A program made the position numbers and the translations under genes. 64,000 nucleotides of DNA, from NCBI GenBank assembly GCA_903919075.1, contig CAIXGR010000097.1, positions 1 through 64,000 on the forward strand, read 5' to 3'. The notes beneath the pieces are model-generated. The model saw only the letters and a program-made list of their open reading frames with translations. It did not search any database and was not told where the DNA came from. The DNA comes from an uncultured Bacteroidota bacterium. Its GTDB lineage: Bacteria > Bacteroidota > Bacteroidia > Chitinophagales > LD1. This document shows positions 1 to 10,035 of this stretch, one piece after another. The number at the start of each line of letters is the position of its first letter. The first letter of the stretch is position 1.

Positions 1-279
1 CTATTTAGCTTTATAGCCTTTTTCATTGCAGTGTTTCTCTTTGACCAGTGCGGCAGCTTCACCAATAGCGATACCCGCACTTGTAAGCATTTGGGCTATC
101 TATTTAGCCTTATAGCCTTTGTCATTGCAGCGTTTCTCTTTAACCAATGTGGCAGTTTCACCAATAGCATTACCCGCACTTGTAAGCATTTGGGCTATCT
201 ATTTAGCTTTATAGCCTTTTTCATTGTAGCTTCCCTCTTTAATCAGAGCGGCCAAAGCAAAAAAGCAGGGAATCAGTAA
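1..279. repeat. 99-bp (33-codon) tandem repeat, about 2.4 units visible, continuing beyond the left window edge
   Basis: 'ctatttagc' recurs at positions 1, 100 and 199 with near-identical following sequence (period exactly 99). The + frame is open through all units (LFS[FL]IAF[FV]IA..FLF[ND]QCGSFTNS.TRTCKHLGY). The minus frame reads IAQMLTSAG.AIGE.A.LVKEK.CN.KGYKAK-TAG in each unit. Confidence 0.9.
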
Positions 280-370
280 ACCGGCTCTTTGTCAGTAATA
301 GTGTCAGTAAGCCAAAAATTAAATAGCCTCAAACCGTTTACAGTACAACGATTGAGGCTATTTTCATTGC

Positions 371-443
371 TCCCCGACTTGGGCTCGAACCAAGGACCCT
401 CAGATTAACAGTCTGATGCTCTAACCAACTGAGCTATCGAGGA
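371..443 (-). tRNA. tRNA-Asn (anticodon GTT)
   Basis: Reverse complement tcctcgatagctcagttggttagagcatcagactgttaatctgagggtccttggttcgagcccaagtcgggga folds as a cloverleaf. Acceptor TCCTCGA pairs with TCGGGGA, the anticodon loop is CTGTTAATC, and the T-arm is GGTTCGAGCC. Confidence 0.93.
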
Positions 444-656
444 ATTTTACCTAAGGGACGGCAAATATAATCGCCTTTTCATAAAATTCAAATATTGAAT
501 GCCTCTGATAATTTACCCAATATTTGGACTTAATGCCCTGAATGCTAACGGTATTTACAAAATTTTGTTACAAAACGCCCCATTTTACCCCAATTCCTTT
601 CCCCATTACAACATATAGGCCCTGTTTTGCGTAACAGTTATAGCAATAATAAAACT

Positions 657-926
657 ATGGTTACAAATACTAATGTAGCAGAACGAGCAACGAAAATAAT
701 TGCTGATAATTTAGGCATTGATGAAAACGAAGTAACCCCTGATGCGAGATTTAGAGAGGATTTGGGAATTGACTCGCTAGATGTTATTGACACAATAATG
801 CAGTTAGAAAAAAATTTTGCGATTTCAATTCCTGATGAAATTGCGGAGCGCGTAAAAAGAGTAGGCGATCTTTTTCAATATATTGAAAAGCAAACCGGCA
901 CTTTAACGACAGTTAAGGGTATTTAA
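657..926 (+). CDS. acyl carrier protein
   Basis: About 89 aa with the phosphopantetheine attachment motif (EDLGIDSLDVIDTIMQLE). ATG at 657; the ORF track extends to a TTG at 627. Confidence 0.88.
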   Translation: MVTNTNVAERATKIIADNLGIDENEVTPDARFREDLGIDSLDVIDTIMQLEKNFAISIPDEIAERVKRVGDLFQYIEKQTGTLTTVKGI

Positions 927-944
927 TTGCCTGTGGTAATACCG

Positions 945-2180
945 CTAATATTGATTACCAAGCGCTGCATAAACCGCAGCATATTTTTCTATGCCCTCAT
1001 CTAACGAATAAACTTCCTTCGCTTTTTGGCGGATATATATAGCGTTATACAGTGCCGATAATATTCTTTTAGAAACACGCTCGTACTCTGCCAAATTAAA
1101 TGATTGAACTACCTCACCGGTTCGCTCGTCAACAATCGCATCTACATCTCCTACCCCTGCATTGCAAATATGCGGAATACCCATTCCCATTATTTCAGCC
1201 TGTTTTGTAGGAGACGAGGCCGATTTAGAAAAAACAGGCTTCACAAAAAATATACCGCAGTTTGAAAGCGCTAAATAGGTGGGCACTTGTTTATGGGGTG
1301 CAGGAGTGATAATGAGGGCTTCTTCGGAAATTTTTCTGGCATTCGCTTTTTCAATAATATTCGACGCCTGTTCATTGGTAATAAATAAAAACTTTGCGTC
1401 GGGCCTAACTTGTAAAACATACTTAAAAAAGTCAAGCATTTCATCTAACATGTACCAAGTTCCAATACTGCCCAAATAGCTTAACACAAATTCGTTACCG
1501 GTAAGTTTAAATTGTTTTTTTAGGCCTTCTAAAAGGGTAACGTCAATATTTTTTGTTGAGAACAACTCCAAATCAGCACAACAAGGTATTACCTGAATTG
1601 GCACCGGTTGATTGGATATATCTTTCCATTGATGAATAATACCTTTTGCTTTTTGTGTTAAGCTGATTATATAATCTGCTTCGTTTAAAAACTCTTTCTC
1701 TTTCTTTTTAAAGAATTGATAAACCTTTCTATAAACAGGGTTAGTAAGCGGCCATAAGCCACCATCTACCCGCTCATCAGCATAAAAGCCGCGCATATCA
1801 AAAATAAATTTCGTGCCATACTTTTTCTTCATCATCATGCCTACCAGTGCAGAAATATAACTACGGCAGTGAACGATTTTGAAATTTTCTTTCCGGTGCA
1901 GCTCAAAAGCTTTTTCTTTCATCCGCCAGATATCCCATACGGTTGAAAGAATGGGTGGCTTTTTAGTATAGCTGAGCGAAACCCACTTAATATTGCTTTG
2001 CTGAAGCCTTGCTGAAATTTCGGATTGAGATTTTGCGAAACGTTCGGCCTTTTCAAAACTTATTAAAGTAAAAGTGTATCCCAGTTTCGATAACCCTTCA
2101 AGGTAAGGTATAACTTGCGACTGCCCGAGTGGGTCGGTCATGCCATCGTACGATATATATAACACATTAGTTTGTGGCAT
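945..2180 (-). CDS. glycosyltransferase (GT4-like)
   Basis: 411 aa; N-terminal VLYISYDGMTDPLGQSQVIPYL and C-terminal SSPTKQAEIMGMGIPHICNAGVGDVDAIV are typical of GT-B enzymes. Confidence 0.8.
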   Translation of the reverse strand: MPQTNVLYISYDGMTDPLGQSQVIPYLEGLSKLGYTFTLISFEKAERFAKSQSEISARLQQSNIKWVSLSYTKKPPILSTVWDIWRMKEKAFELHRKENFKIVHCRSYISALVGMMMKKKYGTKFIFDMRGFYADERVDGGLWPLTNPVYRKVYQFFKKKEKEFLNEADYIISLTQKAKGIIHQWKDISNQPVPIQVIPCCADLELFSTKNIDVTLLEGLKKQFKLTGNEFVLSYLGSIGTWYMLDEMLDFFKYVLQVRPDAKFLFITNEQASNIIEKANARKISEEALIITPAPHKQVPTYLALSNCGIFFVKPVFSKSASSPTKQAEIMGMGIPHICNAGVGDVDAIVDERTGEVVQSFNLAEYERVSKRILSALYNAIYIRQKAKEVYSLDEGIEKYAAVYAALGNQY

Positions 2181-4023
2181 GCTCGTTCATCCATTTATGA
2201 AGCAGTATCAATGCCCAAATGCGGTTGTATAAAAAGTCTTCGCCGGCGTTAAAGCGTTTTATCAATAGTTTTACTTTCTCGGGCTTTACAATCGCCGCTT
2301 TTGCAACGCGTTCGTCGCTTAAGCTTTCCTTTATTAAATAGTGTAAATCAGTTTTCAACCATTTCGAAAGCGGTATCGAAAACCCCCACTTCGGCCTTTC
2401 AAAATATTTCTTCGGCACATAGTCGTACAACACCTCCTTCAATAAATACTTTGCCACCCCATCTTTCTTTTTCAAATCTTCCGAAAGATTTAATGCAAAC
2501 TCTACCACCCGGTAATCTAAAAATGGTGTTCGGGTTTCCAGCGAAAACTGCATACTTGCTATATCTACCTTTACTAGTAAATCATCTTTCAAATAATGCT
2601 TAATATCGAACAGCGCCTGCTCTTCCTGCTCCGAAAGCTTGCGTTTTAATCCCCTAAAATCTTCATTAAATAACACATGCTGCTTATAGCCGGGCATCAT
2701 TAAATCATCCAATTCGCTTTCATTAAAAAAGTATTGCTCCTGCGAAAAAATGTGGCTCTTTATCCTCTCCTCGCTTTTATAGTTGAATACACCGGCGGCA
2801 CGCTTATACTTGTTGTCTAACTTTGATAGCGAAAAAGCCACCGGTTTGCGCAAAAATTTAAGAAGCGGATTTTTCAATCTCTTGGCCCAATCGTAAGCAC
2901 CATAGCCTAAAAAAAGTTCATCGCCTCCGTCTCCGCTTAATGTCATGGTTACGTGCTTGCGGGCAAGTTTTGAAACTAACATAGTAGGAATTGCCGAAGA
3001 ATCGGCATATGGCTCATCATAAGCCAGCATCATCCGGTCAACCATTTCAAGTGCATCATTTTCAGAAACTATAAACTCATGGTGTTCTGTTTTAAGATAT
3101 TCTGAAACCTGACGAGCGTATTTCGACTCATCAAACTTCGCCTCTTTAAACCCTATCGAAAAGGTTTTTACCGGTTGAGAAGAAACGCTTTGTGCAATGG
3201 CGGTAACAGTGCTCGAGTCAATTCCACCACTTAAAAATGTACCGAAAGGAACATCGCTTATCATCCGGTATTTAACTGATGTAGTAAGCAATTGCTTTAA
3301 TTCTTCTTTCGCCGATTGAAAATCTCTTTTTGTATCAGCAGAAATTTTTTCCTCCGGCGTCCAGTATTTTTTAATCTCGGCCTTGTCATTCTTTACAACA
3401 CAATAGCTGCCAGATGGCAGGCGCTGAATATTCTCATAGATAGTAAACGGCTCAGGAATATATCCTGCATAAAGAAATGTATATACTGCCGATTTGTTTA
3501 CTTCAGCTTTACCTTTTATAAACTTCGACTGGAGAAGAGATTTAATTTCTGACCCAAAGGCAAAACTTTCTCCATCATTAAAAACATAAAGTGGCTTTAC
3601 ACCCAACCTGTCGCGGAATAAATAAAGGGTGTCTAATTCCTTATCATAAATAGCTATGGCAAACATGCCGTTAAGCAGGCTTACAAAATCAACGCCTTGC
3701 TGTGCAAATGCTTCTAAAATAATTTCGGTATCGCTGCTTGTTTTTGGTGTTATGCCTAGCTGTTTCTCTATCTCTTTAAAGTTATATACTTCGCCGTTAT
3801 AGATAATTACAAACCGGTCGGTATGCGAGAACATAGGTTGGTTAGCCGCATTGCTAAGATCAATAATACTTAACCGCCGGTGGCCTAGCCCACAGGTTTT
3901 AGCATCATTCATAAAATACCCGGCAGCATCGGGCCCGCGGTGTTGCAGGCAATTTGTCATAGCCTGCAGGTCGGCCTCGTTAAATTTTTTCTGAACAGAA
4001 TAAAAACCTGCAATGCCACACAT
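2167..4023 (-). CDS. asnB: asparagine synthase (glutamine-hydrolysing)-like amidotransferase
   Basis: 618 aa, MCGIAGFYS N-terminal nucleophile Cys, SGGIDSS ATP-pyrophosphatase motif, LSGDGGDELFLGY. Confidence 0.92.
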   Translation of the reverse strand: MCGIAGFYSVQKKFNEADLQAMTNCLQHRGPDAAGYFMNDAKTCGLGHRRLSIIDLSNAANQPMFSHTDRFVIIYNGEVYNFKEIEKQLGITPKTSSDTEIILEAFAQQGVDFVSLLNGMFAIAIYDKELDTLYLFRDRLGVKPLYVFNDGESFAFGSEIKSLLQSKFIKGKAEVNKSAVYTFLYAGYIPEPFTIYENIQRLPSGSYCVVKNDKAEIKKYWTPEEKISADTKRDFQSAKEELKQLLTTSVKYRMISDVPFGTFLSGGIDSSTVTAIAQSVSSQPVKTFSIGFKEAKFDESKYARQVSEYLKTEHHEFIVSENDALEMVDRMMLAYDEPYADSSAIPTMLVSKLARKHVTMTLSGDGGDELFLGYGAYDWAKRLKNPLLKFLRKPVAFSLSKLDNKYKRAAGVFNYKSEERIKSHIFSQEQYFFNESELDDLMMPGYKQHVLFNEDFRGLKRKLSEQEEQALFDIKHYLKDDLLVKVDIASMQFSLETRTPFLDYRVVEFALNLSEDLKKKDGVAKYLLKEVLYDYVPKKYFERPKWGFSIPLSKWLKTDLHYLIKESLSDERVAKAAIVKPEKVKLLIKRFNAGEDFLYNRIWALILLHKWMNEHATN

Positions 4024-4040
4024 GTAAGAAAAATAAAATG

Positions 4041-5009
4041 TTATTCTTTCGAAAAAGGATGTTTCTGCAAATTAAGTTTTGCTAAAGGATGATACTCGCC
4101 TTTTAAACCCACCGGTTCGGTATGGCGTATATTGTATGCTATTTGAATACTAGGCAAGGCCTCTTTCAAGCCAAAGCCATTTCCTTTTAAAATTTCCTGA
4201 TAACTGGTAGTATGCAAATCAGCAAAGCCATCGCTAAATTCTATTTCTTCGCCGCCTAAGGTCATCGACCGGTAAGTACGCATTCCTTTTTGCTTAATGG
4301 CATCAGGCAGTGTGTTCGCATCTATACTTAAAAACCATCTTACCCGCGCACGTTCAAACTCTAAAAAGCCAGCTGCCCGGTCGTGGGTGTGTATATGCAC
4401 AATGTTGGTTTTCACAGGGCCAAACACCCATGTAAGCATGTCGAAAAAGTGAATGCCGATGTTGGTAGCTATGCCGCCCGACTTTGATTCATCACCCTTC
4501 CAACTGGTATAATACCAGTTACCGCGCGATGTAATATAGGTAAGATCAAAATCGTAAATTTTATTTTTGTCGCCTGCCGCAATTCTTTCTTTCAGCTTAA
4601 TAACATTCGGGTGTAAACGAAGTTGCAAAATGTTATTTATTTTTTTCCCGGTTTCTTTTTCCAACTCCATCAAGGCTTCTGCATTCCATGGATTTAGCAC
4701 TAATGGTTTTTCGCATATTACATCGGCCCCTACACGCAACCCAAAACGGATATGTGAATCGTGAAGATAATTCGGAGAACAAATAGAAACATAATTTAAT
4801 AAGTGTTCTTTGCGCTGCAGCTTATCAATATGGCGGTCGAATCTTTCAAACTCAACAAAAAAGGCGGCGTTTGGGAAATAGCTATCCATTACCCCAACAC
4901 TATCAAAAGGGTCGTAAGCGGCAATTAAGTCATTACCGGTATCTTTAATGGCCTTTAAATGTCGGGGGGCAATATAACCCGCAGCACCTATAAGAGCGAA
5001 ATTCTTCAT
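4041..5009 (-). CDS. wlbA: Gfo/Idh/MocA oxidoreductase, WlbA/WbpB-like (UDP-N-acetylglucosaminuronate 3-dehydrogenase type)
   Basis: 322 aa; MKNFALIGAAGYIAPRHLKAI, CEKPLVLNPWNAEAL, GGIATNIGIHFFDMLTWVFGPV motifs. Confidence 0.8.
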   Translation of the reverse strand: MKNFALIGAAGYIAPRHLKAIKDTGNDLIAAYDPFDSVGVMDSYFPNAAFFVEFERFDRHIDKLQRKEHLLNYVSICSPNYLHDSHIRFGLRVGADVICEKPLVLNPWNAEALMELEKETGKKINNILQLRLHPNVIKLKERIAAGDKNKIYDFDLTYITSRGNWYYTSWKGDESKSGGIATNIGIHFFDMLTWVFGPVKTNIVHIHTHDRAAGFLEFERARVRWFLSIDANTLPDAIKQKGMRTYRSMTLGGEEIEFSDGFADLHTTSYQEILKGNGFGLKEALPSIQIAYNIRHTEPVGLKGEYHPLAKLNLQKHPFSKE

Positions 5010-5077
5010 TATGCAATAATATAAAAAAGTAGGCAGGATAAGGATGATTTTGCCCTTGTGTATTTGTGCCGAACAGC

Positions 5078-6379
5078 CTAAATTTTCGCTTTCAACAGCC
5101 CTGAGAATACACTTGCCTGATTTTTGCGCGAGTATTTGGCCATTTCTGCATTGAAAGCTACTTCTGTAATGCCTCCCTGCTTAAACAAAGTGTATTCCTG
5201 TTTTAAATACCTGCATACATCTTCTGCATTGTTTAACGAATCTCCGCTTTTTGTTTCGCTCAACAATTTTTCTAAAACGCCCTTATCGTTTTCTACCAAA
5301 ATAATTTTTCTTCTAACCGCCATGTAATCGAACACTTTGGCATTAAGCCACTGCGCATTTTTTTTCGATAGCAACAATAACAGATGCGATGCCCTCAGTT
5401 TTCTGAGCAACTCTCCATAAGGCACTTTGTTGGTTGTAACAATGTATTCTTTTAACTCATTATTATAATTTAAAAGCCGGTTAAGCGCCTCCGGTTGTGC
5501 TTCGCTTCCGTAAAAACAAACTTTTAATTCGCCTGCTGAAATTTTTTCATTCTTTACAAACAAGTTCAGGCCATCCAAAAACATTTCGAGGTTTTGATGC
5601 GGGTATATAGTACCGGCATAGGCAATAGTAAATTTATCTTGCACAGGTAAAATCTCATCAAGGCCCTTTATATATTCTTCATCATACCCGTTGTAAACAA
5701 CTTTAATTTCTTTATCCGGGTGCATTTTTTGAAGTGCAGCTGCATATGTAGGTGCTGCAGTAGTAATGAATAAGGAATTATCAATATACTTTTTCTCGCG
5801 CGTTGTATAAAAAGAAGACAATAGTTTACTTAAAATATCTCTGCTATAATTACCCTGGTTGGTATTCCATCCATCGCGATAATCGGCAATCCACGGTATG
5901 TTGTATTTGGCTGAAAGAAGATGGGCGTATTTAAAAAGAATAAAAGGCTCGGCGGTTGCAATTATAAAATCGGGTTTGTTTTGTTCAATAGCTTTTTGGG
6001 CCTCTATATATATGGTTGCTTTATTATCGAACGCAAAAAAAAGGTGTTCGAAGAAAGCATAAAAATAAGTCAACATTTTACGGGCCAGTGCAAATTTCGT
6101 AAGCCCGAAGTTCACAAGCATTTTATCTCTTTTATTTGGAAAGAAAGGCGCTCTGATAATAACATTTCCTTTCCCATCAGATTCCTGATATGCTTTTTGT
6201 GGCATCTCGACAACATAATCAAGCGGAGAGGAGATTTTTTCTGTCCATTGGCGGGTAACTACGGTAACCGATATTTCACCATCGGGCAAGTATTTATACC
6301 AGCTATAAGGCCTTTGCGCGCCAATAGAAATGAGCGGATGAAAATCGTAAGCGAGTATTAATATTTTCACGGTTAGCAA
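5078..6379 (-). CDS. glycosyltransferase
   Basis: 433 aa; FDYHPL-type N-terminus, WIADYRDGW, GTIYPHQNLEMFLDGL typical of GT-B transferases. Confidence 0.78.
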   Translation of the reverse strand: MLTVKILILAYDFHPLISIGAQRPYSWYKYLPDGEISVTVVTRQWTEKISSPLDYVVEMPQKAYQESDGKGNVIIRAPFFPNKRDKMLVNFGLTKFALARKMLTYFYAFFEHLFFAFDNKATIYIEAQKAIEQNKPDFIIATAEPFILFKYAHLLSAKYNIPWIADYRDGWNTNQGNYSRDILSKLLSSFYTTREKKYIDNSLFITTAAPTYAAALQKMHPDKEIKVVYNGYDEEYIKGLDEILPVQDKFTIAYAGTIYPHQNLEMFLDGLNLFVKNEKISAGELKVCFYGSEAQPEALNRLLNYNNELKEYIVTTNKVPYGELLRKLRASHLLLLLSKKNAQWLNAKVFDYMAVRRKIILVENDKGVLEKLLSETKSGDSLNNAEDVCRYLKQEYTLFKQGGITEVAFNAEMAKYSRKNQASVFSGLLKAKI

Positions 6380-6509
6380 TCAAATTTCACTAAAATAAAC
6401 AACAAAACCGAACCGCGAGATATTAAAATACTGCATTCGCTAAGTTTGTACGATTTTATTGCGCAAATTTAAATCAGAAACCCTATACTGCAATTTGATT
6501 GCTTGACAA

Positions 6510-7754
6510 ATGAAGACTTTAATATTTTTTACTTCGCAATTTCCTTTTGCCGATGGAGAAACATTTATAGAAAATGAGTTTCCCTTTTTAGCCAGTGCGT
6601 TCGAAAAAATATTTATTGTTACTAATAATATTTCCGGAAAACAAACACGCACCTTGCCTGAAAATGTTGTAGTAATTCGCGTTCCATATGCTACGTCTTC
6701 TAAATATAAATTACAGGCGCTTTTTAATTATTTCAATCCGGTTGTTCAGCACGAATTAAGGTTTATCAAAAGCAAGCTGCATTTATCGGTAAGCCCGAAA
6801 ATTATATCTACTCTTTTAGGCTCATACGCGCATGCCTTAGAAATAAATGAGCTATTACTTAAAATAACTGACCAGCATAATATTGATGTCAAATCGCTCT
6901 ATCTATATTCTTACTGGATGAATAATATGGCTGCCGGTATAGCATTGTTTAAACAAAAGTATCCTAAAACAAAAGCTATTTGCCGCGCGCATGGGTGGGA
7001 CGTTTATTTTGAAAGGCACAATCCGCCTTACCTGCCGTTAAGAAATTTTATTATCGAGAATTTAGATGCCTGTTTTTGCATTTCGGAAAACGGAAAACAG
7101 TATCTTGAAAACCTTGTAAGCGTATCAGGAAAAAACCATCTAAAACTTTCGAGGCTTGGAACACTTAATAATTTGAACAAGAAAAATGAAACGAACAATA
7201 GCTCGCTTTCCATTGTAAGCTGCTCGAATATTATTCCTCTTAAAAGGATTAATTTAATAATTGAGGCACTAGCCCAGATAGAAAACATACAAATAAAATG
7301 GACGCATTTTGGCGATGGTGAACTGGCGGCTGAAACAAAAAATTACGCTGATAAAGTATTGTCCTCAAGACCGGATATTAAATACTCATTTGCAGGGCAA
7401 ATAAGCAATAAAGAATTGCTTAATTATTATTCGAACAACCCCGTTGACCTTTTTATAAATGCGAGCGAAACCGAAGGCTTACCGGTATCTATAATGGAGG
7501 CTTTTTCTTTTGGCATACCCGCTATCGCAATGAATGTGGGTGGAATTTCAGAAATAATTCAGGATGGTGTAAATGGCTTTTTACTGAGCGCTGATAGTAG
7601 CGCGAATGAAATGGCAGCTGCAATAATTAATTTTCATTCACTTTCGGAAACAGAAAAAAATAATTTTAGAAGCGGGGCTTTTAATACGTGGGATGAAAAG
7701 TTTAACGCCGAAAAAAATTACAGGCGCTTTATTGAATCTATTTCCAATCTTTAA
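6510..7754 (+). CDS. glycosyltransferase (GT4)
   Basis: 414 aa; CRAHGWDVYFE, SETEGLPVSIMEAFSFGIPAIAMNVGGISEIIQDGVNG (GT4 E-x7-E region). Confidence 0.88.
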   Translation: MKTLIFFTSQFPFADGETFIENEFPFLASAFEKIFIVTNNISGKQTRTLPENVVVIRVPYATSSKYKLQALFNYFNPVVQHELRFIKSKLHLSVSPKIISTLLGSYAHALEINELLLKITDQHNIDVKSLYLYSYWMNNMAAGIALFKQKYPKTKAICRAHGWDVYFERHNPPYLPLRNFIIENLDACFCISENGKQYLENLVSVSGKNHLKLSRLGTLNNLNKKNETNNSSLSIVSCSNIIPLKRINLIIEALAQIENIQIKWTHFGDGELAAETKNYADKVLSSRPDIKYSFAGQISNKELLNYYSNNPVDLFINASETEGLPVSIMEAFSFGIPAIAMNVGGISEIIQDGVNGFLLSADSSANEMAAAIINFHSLSETEKNNFRSGAFNTWDEKFNAEKNYRRFIESISNL

Positions 7755-9988
7755 TTCGCTTTACGATATAAAAGCAAAAGCTTTTTTACGTACTCCTTAA
7801 TATCGTACTGCTTGGCAAAAGCAATGGCATTTTTAGACATCGTTTCGTAACCCTTTTCATTTTTTACAATCTGGCTAATAGTTTTAGCAAATGCTGAGGC
7901 GTCTTGCTCGTATATCATATATCCATTTTCTCCGTCTTTAATAAGCAGGCGATTTCCTTTGCCATCAAGCGATACCACCGGTAACCCGCTGGCCATGGCC
8001 TCCAAAAGAACAAGGCCGAATGGTTCGTAAGTTGCACTATGCACATACACGTTGGCTGCGGCATAGTAGTCTTCAACATTAACCACATTGCCGGGCATTA
8101 AAATATTTTTTTGCAGCCCTTTGCTTTCCACCAATTGCTTAACCTCGCTGTAAAGGTCGCCGTTGCCGAGCATTACCACTTCTACATCCTGTCCTTGTTT
8201 TATTAATTCCTCGGCTATGTCTATCAAAAACCTCTGGTTCTTTTTAGCCTGAAAACTACCCACATTCAAAATTCTTATTTTACTTAAATCTCGTTTGTGG
8301 TTAATTTTATTAAATCCTTCGGTAACAATGGCGTTATCGAGCGAGTAAATATTTTTTGCCAATTTTTTCGGTAATACATCGTTAAAATATTTTGTGGTGT
8401 CTGCGGATATTGAAATGAATTTATTGTTGCAGGCAAGGTACTGTGAAACCAGATGCTTTTTCTCGTAAAAATCTGTGAGCAACTCTTTTTTGAAAAGCGT
8501 TTTCGGTGAAAAATTCCGAAGCTGCCGCATGTTATCATGGAAATGCGTAAAATACTTAATGCCAGGGAAAACCACTTCATGTGCCAAGATTTCAGCGATG
8601 AATAAATGCGTGTGAATAATATCTGGCTTAAAGGTTTTTACTATCTCTTCAAACTCTGTAAGGTCTTTTTTTGTAGGACCAAGAATGGACAGGTTTACAT
8701 ATGAGTTACAGAAATAAAAATCGGGGTCGCCGGCTAATTGTTTTTCGAAATAATCAGTATCTTTTATTTTAAACAAGTCTGATTTTCGCAGTGAAACTAA
8801 TTTAACATGCACACCGGGCGTCTTCTTCAACTCATTGTAAATATTAAAAACCAGTGATTCGGCACCACCACCATGCGCCATTGTACGGGCCACTAAAAGA
8901 ATTTTTAGAACCGGCTCTGCCAGCTTTGGCTTATTTATAACAGGCTGTTTGTCGCCAGGCGGGTTTTCCAATTTAAGCAATGCCTCATCATATTTGCGTT
9001 CCTTTATCGCTGTAAAAATTTGATTCAGGCATGAGTCTATGGCATACACACCGCATCTTTTTTTAAGATATGAATGCGGGGAGGACTCGTTCTTCATAAA
9101 ACTATCGGCTGCCAATTGCACCTTAAAACCGAGCGAATAAGCCGACTCGGTAAGTTTTACAGTGTAAGATCCATCGGGGTATGCAAGTTGTTTTACCTCT
9201 TGTTGCGTTAAGTTTTCGAGATACTTTTTCGCCTTGTTTAATTCTTCGCACGCCTCATCATTGGTAGTTATACCCAGGTTATTATGGTAGTATCCGTGAC
9301 TTCCTACTTTAAGAAATTTTGATTTTGACATCTGCGCGATTTGCTCATCGCTCATCAAATGCCAGTATTCTGAAACCGACGGATCACTTTCAAAGTTTAC
9401 ATATTTTCTGAATGCCGTTTTTACTTTTTGCTTATAGTCGTATGAGGGACGTTCATTTTTTATAATCTGATAAATACTTTTCCCAGACTCAGCCGAATAA
9501 TATATATCGCCCTTTTTGAAAAAAGTTTCTCCTTCAATTTCAATATCGCTATTGGTAAAAGTGCTGGCAATATTTACATAATCGGCCCACAAAATATCAT
9601 CGCCTACCTGGTTTAAGCCGGTAACAAAAAATGTGGCGGGGCATTTATATTTTTCGAGTACCGGCTTGGCGTATGTAAAATTATTAGCATAGCCATCATC
9701 AAAGGTTAATACAAAATTTGTTTTCTTATCGTCGTACCGGCCCTCAAAAAAATCGTCGAGGCTTATTATTGAAAAATGCTTTTTCAAAAACCCAATTTGC
9801 TTTTCAAAGCAGTCTAAAGCCGTATGCCTTCTATTAAACCTTGTGCTTCCTTCGGCAGTTACGCCGTGGTACATTAAAATATAATTGCCCTTTATTTTAC
9901 GGGCTACCAAACCGGAAAATACAGACTGCCCAATTTGCTCGTTAGCAACCTGCCCGATTTTTGAAATTAATCTTGTTTCGAAATCCAT
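7751..9988 (-). CDS. fusion protein: polysaccharide deacetylase (NodB/CE4) + GT4 glycosyltransferase
   Basis: LTFDDGYANNF and SHGYYHNNLG (CE4 TFDDG and HxxxH). C-terminal half has HGGGAESLVFN and YEPFGLVLLEAMASGLPVVSLDGKGN. The ORF track starts at 10105, but the ATG at 9988 (MDFETRLIS) avoids overlap with the upstream gene. Confidence 0.85.
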   Translation of the reverse strand: MDFETRLISKIGQVANEQIGQSVFSGLVARKIKGNYILMYHGVTAEGSTRFNRRHTALDCFEKQIGFLKKHFSIISLDDFFEGRYDDKKTNFVLTFDDGYANNFTYAKPVLEKYKCPATFFVTGLNQVGDDILWADYVNIASTFTNSDIEIEGETFFKKGDIYYSAESGKSIYQIIKNERPSYDYKQKVKTAFRKYVNFESDPSVSEYWHLMSDEQIAQMSKSKFLKVGSHGYYHNNLGITTNDEACEELNKAKKYLENLTQQEVKQLAYPDGSYTVKLTESAYSLGFKVQLAADSFMKNESSPHSYLKKRCGVYAIDSCLNQIFTAIKERKYDEALLKLENPPGDKQPVINKPKLAEPVLKILLVARTMAHGGGAESLVFNIYNELKKTPGVHVKLVSLRKSDLFKIKDTDYFEKQLAGDPDFYFCNSYVNLSILGPTKKDLTEFEEIVKTFKPDIIHTHLFIAEILAHEVVFPGIKYFTHFHDNMRQLRNFSPKTLFKKELLTDFYEKKHLVSQYLACNNKFISISADTTKYFNDVLPKKLAKNIYSLDNAIVTEGFNKINHKRDLSKIRILNVGSFQAKKNQRFLIDIAEELIKQGQDVEVVMLGNGDLYSEVKQLVESKGLQKNILMPGNVVNVEDYYAAANVYVHSATYEPFGLVLLEAMASGLPVVSLDGKGNRLLIKDGENGYMIYEQDASAFAKTISQIVKNEKGYETMSKNAIAFAKQYDIKEYVKKLLLLYRKAN

Positions 9989-10035
9989 TCGTTCAATTGT
10001 ATCTTTATAATGCGCTTGTCGCTTTTTATAAACTA

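Noticed and set aside
1-279. CRISPR array
   Set aside because: Units are contiguous 99-bp near-identical repeats with no unique spacers.
371-443. tRNA-Asn as the attachment site of an integrative element carrying the glycan locus
   Set aside because: The tRNA 3' end points left, away from the locus, and no integrase or repeated tRNA 3' fragment was seen in the window.
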